Below, piece by piece: positions 6,980 through 12,524 of a stretch of DNA of 12,524 nt (the stretch's first letter is position 1; each line of letters begins with the position of its first letter). Position numbers and translations under genes: made by a program. The stretch covers positions 1 to 12,524 of the forward strand of contig JANRME010000264.1 of the NCBI GenBank assembly GCA_033761835.1, read 5' to 3'. Below the pieces are notes generated by a model that worked only from the letters and a program-made list of their open reading frames with translations, did not search any database and was not told where the DNA came from. This stretch comes from JADJNW01 sp033761835. Its GTDB lineage: Bacteria; Bacteroidota; Bacteroidia; Chitinophagales; Saprospiraceae.

Positions 6980-7041
6980 GGTCTATGCCCATCATAGTTG
7001 CATTTTTTATAATATTTTCTAAAACTTAAACCAATTTGTCC

Positions 7042-8418
7042 ATGAACACGTGGAAATTTTTACTCAAACCGACCACATTGGTCATGCTCTTAACTACTTT
7101 GTTTGTTTTTGTTGCTTGCGACACTGACGATGACGAATTTTCCATTGAAACTGCTGAAGCGAAAGACTATGACGGCAATGTTGTTATCCGTTGGAACGAT
7201 GTTTTTGCAGAAGTAGAACGTTTTGCGCCAGGCTATCGCCCTGGGCCCGCACCCCGCGCATTGGCTTACTTAGGATTATCTGCTTATGAATCTGTTGTAA
7301 GCGCTATGCCGGAGTACAATTCCCTGGAGTCTGTTTACAGATCTGAAGGATTGGATATTCCAAATGTGGAGCAAGGTGTAGTCTATCACTGGCCTACAGT
7401 GGTAAATGCTTCTTATGGTTATTTGATGAAGCGTTTCTTTCCGCACGTTTCTGCTGAATTGCGTTACAAAATTGCCTCTACCGAAACACAATTTGATGTG
7501 GAGTTCTTGGAGAACCAAGGCATTCCAAGAGACATTTTTGAGCGCTCCAAGGCTTATGGTCAAAAAGTAGCCGAAGCGGTTTACAATTGGTCGGCAACTG
7601 ACGCAGTTGGTCACGATGCTTTCCGCAATGCCCGCCCGGCTGATTATGTTCCACCGAAAGGGATTTTCTTATGGGAACCTACCTATCCTGACCTTGGCGC
7701 CGCTATGTTTCCTGCTTGGGGCAATGTGCGCACCTTCGCTATCAAAGGCGATGAGAGACTCTGTGCACCGCCATTGCCATATAGTGCTGATAAAAATTCG
7801 CCGATTTACAAGGAAGCCCTGGAAGTATATCAGAAAAATACACCTGCACTTGATTATGAAGAACAGTGGATTGCCGAATACTGGAGCGATGATGCTTTGA
7901 ATGTAACCTTCTCTCCGCCCACGCGCTTTATGGTCATCCCAAACCAGGTTTTGAGAGAAAGGAAAGCGGACTTAGCGTTAGCGGTTTATACCGCGGCCAA
8001 AGTAGGTTTGGCTTTAAATGATGCTGGTGTTGCTGCTTGGCATTCTAAATATGTTTATAATATCGAGCGCCCTGTAACTTATATCCGCCGCGAAATTGAC
8101 CCGGCTTGGGAACCTCACTTGTGGTTCACGCCGAGCTTCCCTGCTTATCCTTCTGGTCACGCTACTTTTGGTGCCGCCGGCGCAGGTGCTGCAACCACTA
8201 TTTTTGGCGACAATTACGCAATGGTTGATCGCTCGCACGAAGGTCGAGTAGATTTTCTCGGTACACCTCGTTCTTTCAAATCTTTTAATGAAATGGCTGA
8301 AGAAAATGCTTACTCGCGCATTCCGCTTGGGGTGCACTTCCGCATGGATGCTGAAGAAGGGGTAAACTTAGGCCGCCGAATTGCTCAAAAGGTAGATCAA
8401 CTGCCTTGGAAGAAATAA
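7042..8418 (+). CDS. Vanadium-dependent haloperoxidase / PAP2-family lipoprotein
   Basis: This is a 458-residue protein starting at the ATG at 7042; a TTG two codons earlier is less likely. The signal ends FVFVAC-DTDDDE, so Cys26 is probably lipidated. The acidic stretch after it resembles the Bacteroidota lipoprotein export signal, suggesting the cell surface. The C-terminal half has all three PAP2/haloperoxidase motifs: K-x6-R-P (Lys336, Arg343), FPAYPSGHATFG (Ser371, Gly372, His373) and SRIPLGVHFRMD (Arg426, His432). These are the vanadate or phosphate pocket residues, and the spacing matches vanadium haloperoxidases. The enzyme may oxidise halides with peroxide to halogenate organics, or act as an acid phosphatase; motifs alone do not decide. 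Phe366, seven before His373, matches the chloroperoxidase-type Phe as I recall it. It lies 98 bp upstream of a TonB-dependent receptor on the same strand. Confidence 0.85.
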   Translation: MNTWKFLLKPTTLVMLLTTLFVFVACDTDDDEFSIETAEAKDYDGNVVIRWNDVFAEVERFAPGYRPGPAPRALAYLGLSAYESVVSAMPEYNSLESVYRSEGLDIPNVEQGVVYHWPTVVNASYGYLMKRFFPHVSAELRYKIASTETQFDVEFLENQGIPRDIFERSKAYGQKVAEAVYNWSATDAVGHDAFRNARPADYVPPKGIFLWEPTYPDLGAAMFPAWGNVRTFAIKGDERLCAPPLPYSADKNSPIYKEALEVYQKNTPALDYEEQWIAEYWSDDALNVTFSPPTRFMVIPNQVLRERKADLALAVYTAAKVGLALNDAGVAAWHSKYVYNIERPVTYIRREIDPAWEPHLWFTPSFPAYPSGHATFGAAGAGAATTIFGDNYAMVDRSHEGRVDFLGTPRSFKSFNEMAEENAYSRIPLGVHFRMDAEEGVNLGRRIAQKVDQLPWKK

Positions 8419-8436
8419 ATTTTATAAGTTATGACA

Positions 8437-8465
8437 ACTGTCGGTTCAAGCCTTGAGCCGACAGT
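8437..8465 (+). terminator. Strong hairpin between haloperoxidase and receptor genes (terminator or attenuator)
   Basis: ACTGTCGGTTCAA (8437-8449) pairs with TTGAGCCGACAGT (8453-8465) over 13 bp, with one G-T pair and a 3-nt loop. What follows is GTCGTTTATTATA, a poor T tract, so termination may be partial. The next gene starts 51 bp after the hairpin, and I see no clear promoter in that gap. Confidence 0.55.
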
Positions 8466-8516
8466 GTCGTTTATTATACGCCCGCTCTTTTTTGCTAATT
8501 CAAAAACCTGCAATTG

Positions 8517-10943
8517 ATGAATCCTAAAGCCTTTTTTACTTTTTTATTATGTTTATTTAGTTTTATTACATTTGCCCAAACTACAACATTAAAAGGCAAA
8601 ATTATTACGAATGAAGGGGCACCATTAGTAGGAGCTCATGTGCAATTGATCGAACTTAAAAAGGGCGCTTTCACCAATGAAAATGGAGCTTTCAGCATTC
8701 AGGAAATCCCGCAGGGCAATTATACAATGTCGATTTCTTACATCGGCTATCGCACGTTAGAGCAAAAAATCTCAATATCTGGATCTGAAATCATATTAGA
8801 AAATATTGCCATGGAAATGCTGGAAGACCGCCTGCGCGAAGTAGTTGTAGCAGCCGAGCGGCAAAGCCAAGAAGTGCGCAGATTGCCTGATGTGCTAGGC
8901 ACGTATATCATAGCGGGTAAGAAAAATGAAGTTATTTCGATTGCAGATTTAAATACAAATCTATCAGAAAAAATTGGGCGGCAGTTATTTGCCAAAATTC
9001 CCGGTGCTTTTGTATATGATATGGACGGTTCTGGTAATCAGGTGAATATCGCTACACGTGGGCTTGACCCGCACCGTTCCTGGGAATTCAATGTGCGACA
9101 AAATGGTATTTTGACCAATTCTGATATGTACGGCTACCCGGCAAGCCATTACAGCCCGCCGATGGAAGCGATTCAGAAAGTAGAATTGGTGAGGGGTACA
9201 GCGGCATTGCAATACGGCGCACAGTTTGGCGGCATGGTTAATTATATTACAAAATATCCTGATACAACGAAGCGTGTAGGCTTTGAAAGTATTAATTCTG
9301 TTGGGTCTTACGGATTATTTAGTAGTTATAATGCACTCGGTGGTAAATTAGGCAAATGGACTTATTATACGTATTATCAAAAAAGAGTATCTGATGGCTA
9401 TAGAGATAATAGTAGCTCGGATGCTTCCGCGCAATACGCGATGCTGCAATATCAGGCGAATGAAAATTTATCGCTCCGAGCAGAATTTGCACATTCTACT
9501 TATTTGTATCAGATGCCTGGGCCGCTGACGGATAGTATGTTTTATGCCAATCCTCGCCAGTCCACGCGGCAGCGCAATTATTATAGCCCTAATATTTATG
9601 TGCCTTCTATCACATTAGATTGGAAAATCGGTGCAAAGACGCATTTGAATTTGGTTAGTTCCGCCATCATAGGCGGCCGGAGCGTACTGACTTTTGTCGG
9701 TTTTGCGAATGTACCTGACATAATCGACCCTGCGACCGATCAATACAAGAATAGAACCGTTGATATTGATGATTTCAGAAGCTATACAACCGAATTGCGC
9801 TTGACGCAAAATTATAATATTGGTAGTTTTAAAAACACCCTGGCGACCGGCATTCGCTATATTCATAATAACCTGCGTCGCCGCCAGCAAGGCAAAGGCA
9901 CGACGGGTTCTGATTATGACCTGAGCATCACTGGTAATTGGGGGCGCGACCTGCGTTATAAAACGCAAAACGTAGCTTTTTTCATAGAAAATATGTTATA
10001 TGTGACCCCGAAATTTACCATCAATCCTGGTTTTCGCATCGAAAATGGCTCAACCGATATGGTGGGTTATATTAGTTATTATCCAAATGACAAAGTGCCT
10101 TTGAAAATCGAACACATGTTCCCGCTTTTTGGTGTGAATGCACAGTACAAGTTGAATGAACGCAATCGTTTCTACGCTGGTTGGTCGCAAGCCTACCGCC
10201 CCATGATTCTCGCAGATGTGATTCCGCCAACGGTATTGGATGTAACGGACCCCAACCTTGAAGATGCCTCCGGCTATAATCTTGAGGCTGGTGTAAATGG
10301 TAATTTATTTCAAGGAGCTTTGCATTATGATCTGGGCATTTTTCAGTTGCAATATAATAATCGAATTGGAAGCTTAGTGTTACAAGATGATAACGGCGAT
10401 TCTTATATTTTTAAAACCAATACCGGCGATAGCCGCACGCAAGGGGTAGAAGCTTATATAGAGCTTCGACCGATGCAGTTATTGGGCTTATATTCTAATA
10501 AATTTTATCTTTCGGTCTTTTCTGCGACCTCTTATTTTGATGCGGTTTACACGCGCGGCAACGCAGTGGTCAACAAAGAAAACCGAGACCTTGAAGGCAA
10601 CCGCCTCGAAACCGTTCCGCGTTGGATGAGTCGCAATGGCTTGCAATGTTGGGCAGGCAATTTTAGTGCCGTATTGCAATACAGTTATGTAGATAAATCC
10701 TTTGCGGATGCGCTCAATATGGTGAAACCAAGTGCCAATGGCGGCGTAGGCATTGTACCAGCTTATGGTTTATTGGATTTTAATACTTCTTTGCGTTTTG
10801 CAGAGCGTTATATGCTGCGCCTCAGCGTGAATAATATCACCGATGAGCAATATTTCACCAAACGCCCTACGATTCACCCTGGTCCAGGCGTGTGGAGTTC
10901 CGATGGGCGCTCATTCGTGGTGACTTTTGGTGTGAAATTATAA
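8517..10943 (+). CDS. FecA-like TonB-dependent outer-membrane receptor
   Basis: This is an 808-residue protein from the ATG at 8517; an overlapping TTG sits at 8514. The signal peptide is MNPKAFFTFLLCLFSFITFA-Q. Residues 22-105 are a carboxypeptidase-regulatory-like beta domain (LKGKIITNEGAPLVGAHVQL, with IGYRT), common on Bacteroidota receptors. A possible TonB box (EVVVAAER) lies near 108-115. The plug spans about 123-247, with IPGAFVYDMDGSGNQVNIATRG and VELVRGTAALQYGAQFGGMV. The beta-barrel runs to the C-terminus (PTIHPGPGVWSSDGRS). The MYGYPASHYSPP plug segment and the C-terminal motif are typical of the FecA (ferric citrate) branch. It imports a substrate across the outer membrane using TonB energy. 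An iron chelate is the best guess and the true ligand is unknown. No sigma/anti-sigma FecIR pair is visible nearby. Confidence 0.9.
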   Translation: MNPKAFFTFLLCLFSFITFAQTTTLKGKIITNEGAPLVGAHVQLIELKKGAFTNENGAFSIQEIPQGNYTMSISYIGYRTLEQKISISGSEIILENIAMEMLEDRLREVVVAAERQSQEVRRLPDVLGTYIIAGKKNEVISIADLNTNLSEKIGRQLFAKIPGAFVYDMDGSGNQVNIATRGLDPHRSWEFNVRQNGILTNSDMYGYPASHYSPPMEAIQKVELVRGTAALQYGAQFGGMVNYITKYPDTTKRVGFESINSVGSYGLFSSYNALGGKLGKWTYYTYYQKRVSDGYRDNSSSDASAQYAMLQYQANENLSLRAEFAHSTYLYQMPGPLTDSMFYANPRQSTRQRNYYSPNIYVPSITLDWKIGAKTHLNLVSSAIIGGRSVLTFVGFANVPDIIDPATDQYKNRTVDIDDFRSYTTELRLTQNYNIGSFKNTLATGIRYIHNNLRRRQQGKGTTGSDYDLSITGNWGRDLRYKTQNVAFFIENMLYVTPKFTINPGFRIENGSTDMVGYISYYPNDKVPLKIEHMFPLFGVNAQYKLNERNRFYAGWSQAYRPMILADVIPPTVLDVTDPNLEDASGYNLEAGVNGNLFQGALHYDLGIFQLQYNNRIGSLVLQDDNGDSYIFKTNTGDSRTQGVEAYIELRPMQLLGLYSNKFYLSVFSATSYFDAVYTRGNAVVNKENRDLEGNRLETVPRWMSRNGLQCWAGNFSAVLQYSYVDKSFADALNMVKPSANGGVGIVPAYGLLDFNTSLRFAERYMLRLSVNNITDEQYFTKRPTIHPGPGVWSSDGRSFVVTFGVKL

Positions 10944-10970
10944 TCATTAAAAATATTTCTTTAAAATAAT

Positions 10971-11006
10971 AAAGGAGTTAACTTTTAATTAAAAGTTAAC
11001 TCCTTT
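10971..11006. terminator. Perfect 36-bp palindrome, probable bidirectional terminator
   Basis: The left half AAAGGAGTTAACTTTTAA is exactly the reverse complement of the right half, centred on TTAATTAA. As RNA it folds to a 16-bp stem with an AATT loop. On the plus strand the stem ends in TTTT, and on the minus strand it is followed by ATTATTTTAA. It begins 28 bp after the receptor stop, between convergent genes, which suits a bidirectional terminator. Confidence 0.75.
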
Positions 11007-11142
11007 TCTATGGAATAGACTGCCTTATCCGTAAACCCTCAGCGTATATTGAAAGGTATTTACCACAGATTTTGCATCAAAATGAATCGAGATGGCCTTT
11101 AAAATTCAATATTATTTCAATATAATTAGAATGTAATAAAAC

Positions 11143-11439
11143 TCATTTTGCTAATTTTTTAAATTCGCGCAAATAATTGATTTTTAACACTTTATGACGT
11201 TGTGGTACAACCCATAATTGTCCATACACCGATGCATACGTAATGCTTAGTTTAATATTTTTAATTTCTTAAATTGTGCAGCATCCGTGTTATCGTGTAA
11301 TATTAGAAATTCAACCATTCCCTGTGGTGCAATGACGCGCGGATTGAAGGCATCCAAGTAACATATCTTGTTTGCCTGTTATTTCCAGCACCAAGTTTAT
11401 AATAGAATTCGCGTTATTAGATTTTCCATGATAATTCAT
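11143..11439 (-). pseudogene. Small gene of unknown function with two compensating frameshifts
   Basis: Reading the minus strand from the ATG at 11439 gives MNYHGKSNNANSIINLVLEI-TG. The sense then moves to the second frame (YLDAFNPRVIAPQGMVEFLI, then LHDNTDAAQFKKLK). It then returns to the first frame (NIKLSITYASVYGQLWVVPQ, ending REFKKLAK) and stops at 11143-11145. Removing one A near 11368-11370 (an AAA run) and adding one A near 11255-11260 (an AAAAA run) restores about 98 residues. Each segment has protein-like composition. I do not recognise the family. The gene lies about 90 bp downstream of argH on the same strand. It may be a recent pseudogene, or an intact gene with sequencing errors in homopolymers. 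An upstream in-frame stop supports the ATG as start. Confidence 0.45.
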
Positions 11440-11473
11440 CTTTATTTTACATTCTCAGGAATTCTAATAAAAA

Positions 11474-11485
11474 GAGTATATACTC
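11474..11485. promoter_or_regulatory. 12-bp palindrome between argH and the small frameshifted gene
   Basis: GAGTATATACTC is a perfect palindrome about 35 bp upstream of the small gene's ATG and 47 bp past the argH stop. It could be an operator. A near -7 box on the minus strand (TATCTTTT) lies just upstream in the minus direction. Support is weak. Confidence 0.2.
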
Positions 11486-11531
11486 AGAGAGAATTAGGTT
11501 ATTAAAAAGATAAAAGTATATTTATCACCTG

Positions 11532-12524
11532 TCATCCTCGCACCAAATTCTTTAGTCTATCGGCCACCCGCTCAAAATCGAAGCCATTCAGCACCTTATC
11601 CAGCTTGGCGCGAATTTCCGGCAGGCACAAATTGCCAATACTTCCCTCGTGCGTGTGTGCTACCGTTTTATCAGGATGGAAATCGCCTTTATTAATAATT
11701 TCCCCCACTATTTTATACGCATCTCTAAATGGCACGCCTTCCAACACCAATTTATTTACTTCTTCTACACTAAATAAATACAAATATTTATCATCTTGTA
11801 TAATATCTTTTTTTATTATAATTTGTGACATCGCAAAAGTGGCAATCCGTAGACAGCTTTTTAGACTTTCCATCGCCGGAAAAACCTGTTCTTTCAGCAA
11901 CTGAAAATCGCGATGATACCCTGATGGCAGTGCGCCCGTGAGCTGGCTCACTTGTGCTGGCAAGGTTTGCAATTGATTGCACCGCGCGCGGATTAATTCA
12001 AACACATCCGGGTTTTTCTTGTGCGGCATGATGCTCGAACCCGTCGTCAATTCATCGGGAAAGCTAATGAAGCCGAAGTTTTGATTCATGTACAAGGTCA
12101 CATCCATCGCCAGCTTGCCCAAGGTATTCGCTAAACCAGCCATCGCAAACGCCAGGAAGAGTTCGCTCTTGCCGCGCCCCATTTGCGCATGTACCACATT
12201 GTAACTCAAATCCTCAAAACCGAGTAAATCTGTCGTCATCCGCCGATTCAAAGGGAAAGACGAGCCGTAGCCCGCCGCCGAGCCGAGCGTATTATGATTC
12301 ACGACTTTATAAACCGCCTGCAATAATTGCAAATCATCCGTCAACGACTCCGCATACGCCGAAAACCAAAGCCCAAACGACGACACCATCGCCACTTGAA
12401 GGTGCGTGTAGCCTGGTAGTAGCGTGTCCTTATGCGTTTCCGCCAATTCTAAGAGTTGAATAAACAAGTCCTGCGTCAATCCCGCAATTTCGTGAATCTC
12501 TGCTCTGAAAAACAAGCGCAAATC
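11532..12524 (-). CDS. argH: Argininosuccinate lyase (5' end outside window)
   Basis: About 330 C-terminal residues are visible and the frame runs off the right edge: the codon before the nominal TTG start is GAT, giving DLRLFFRAEI, a segment that lies roughly 115 residues into the protein in this family. ArgH splits argininosuccinate into arginine and fumarate, the last step of arginine synthesis, as a cytosolic tetramer. Motifs seen, numbered from that TTG: PGYTHLQVA (36-44) with the catalytic-region His40; LGSAAGYGSSFPLNR (79-93); and the fumarase/aspartase superfamily signature GSSIMPHKKNPD (161-172) with the catalytic Ser of the flexible loop. The protein ends FERVADRLKNLVRG. The loop has PHKKNP where many ArgH proteins have PQKKNP. 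The two read equivalently here and the former is, as I recall, usual in Bacteroidota. Confidence 0.92.
   Translation of the reverse strand, partial: DLRLFFRAEIHEIAGLTQDLFIQLLELAETHKDTLLPGYTHLQVAMVSSFGLWFSAYAESLTDDLQLLQAVYKVVNHNTLGSAAGYGSSFPLNRRMTTDLLGFEDLSYNVVHAQMGRGKSELFLAFAMAGLANTLGKLAMDVTLYMNQNFGFISFPDELTTGSSIMPHKKNPDVFELIRARCNQLQTLPAQVSQLTGALPSGYHRDFQLLKEQVFPAMESLKSCLRIATFAMSQIIIKKDIIQDDKYLYLFSVEEVNKLVLEGVPFRDAYKIVGEIINKGDFHPDKTVAHTHEGSIGNLCLPEIRAKLDKVLNGFDFERVADRLKNLVRG

Larger units (their letters stand above)
6670..7041 (+). other. Long leader/intergenic stretch with two inverted-repeat structures
   Basis: No convincing gene is present. It contains a 10-bp perfect inverted repeat (6707-6716 with 6742-6751) around an AT-rich loop holding the palindrome ATTAATTAAT, and a nested hairpin at 6933-6979. 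Short open frames exist (13-37 codons on either strand) but none has support. The direct repeat ATTTCAAGT occurs twice. Codon-like GC-richer sequence near 6800-6850 could be decayed coding DNA, which I cannot assign. Confidence 0.45.
10944..11531. other. 588-bp AT-rich convergent intergenic region
   Basis: It lies between the receptor gene (plus) and argH (minus). It holds the 36-bp palindrome at 10971-11006, a frameshifted small gene on the minus strand (11143-11439) and a 12-bp palindrome (GAGTATATACTC, 11474-11485). I see nothing definite in 11007-11142. Confidence 0.6.

Noticed and set aside
11605..11904. Plus-strand open frame of 99 codons inside argH
   Set aside because: Antisense to a highly conserved enzyme gene, with no independent support.

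Overview
The window looks like chromosomal DNA from a member of the Bacteroidota. The main signs are a protein ending in a type A type-IX-secretion (T9SS) C-terminal domain, a TonB-dependent receptor with an N-terminal carboxypeptidase-regulatory-like domain, a lipoprotein with an acidic stretch right after its lipobox cysteine, and promoter-like boxes of the Bacteroidota type (TAnnTTTG at -7, TTG/TTTG near -33). The style is that of the Chitinophagia/Saprospiria side of the phylum, but I cannot place it below phylum with confidence. Intergenic regions are long and AT-rich. I see no tRNA, rRNA, CRISPR array, phage module or intact insertion sequence.

Layout, left to right. (1) Positions 2-2107 hold the 3' part of a large secreted T9SS protein made of tandem six-cysteine modules of about 103 residues, followed by an intrinsic terminator. 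(2) Positions 2108-2819 hold no convincing gene but carry a 42-bp minisatellite (five full copies) and a second terminator-like hairpin with no gene in front of it. (3) Positions 2820-3665 encode a membrane-anchored NlpC/P60-like cell-wall hydrolase with its own promoter. (4) Positions 3919-6432, minus strand, encode a secreted PIG-L/LmbE-type deacetylase with beta-rich middle domains and a C-terminal glutamine-amidotransferase-like fold. (5) Positions 6433-7041 are a divergent promoter region with a long leader and two inverted-repeat structures. (6) Positions 7042-8418 encode a vanadium-dependent haloperoxidase/PAP2-type lipoprotein, followed 98 bp later by a FecA-like TonB-dependent receptor (8517-10943). 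(7) Positions 10944-11531 are gene-poor but hold a perfect 36-bp palindrome (probable bidirectional terminator) and, on the minus strand, a small gene readable as about 98 residues only if two single-base shifts at A runs are allowed. (8) Positions 11532-12524, minus strand, are the 3' two-thirds of argH (argininosuccinate lyase).

Functional picture. Most of the window encodes envelope or exported proteins: a T9SS surface protein, an anchored peptidoglycan hydrolase, an exported deacetylase, a haloperoxidase lipoprotein and an outer-membrane receptor. Only argH is cytosolic metabolism. The haloperoxidase and receptor are the best candidates for a functional pair (same strand, short gap), although a strong hairpin lies between them. 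I do not see a clearly new multi-gene system. The most unusual items are the six-cysteine repeat protein with mosaic, recently homogenised modules, the minisatellite bracketed by terminators, the long structured leader of the haloperoxidase gene, and the double-frameshifted small gene beside argH.
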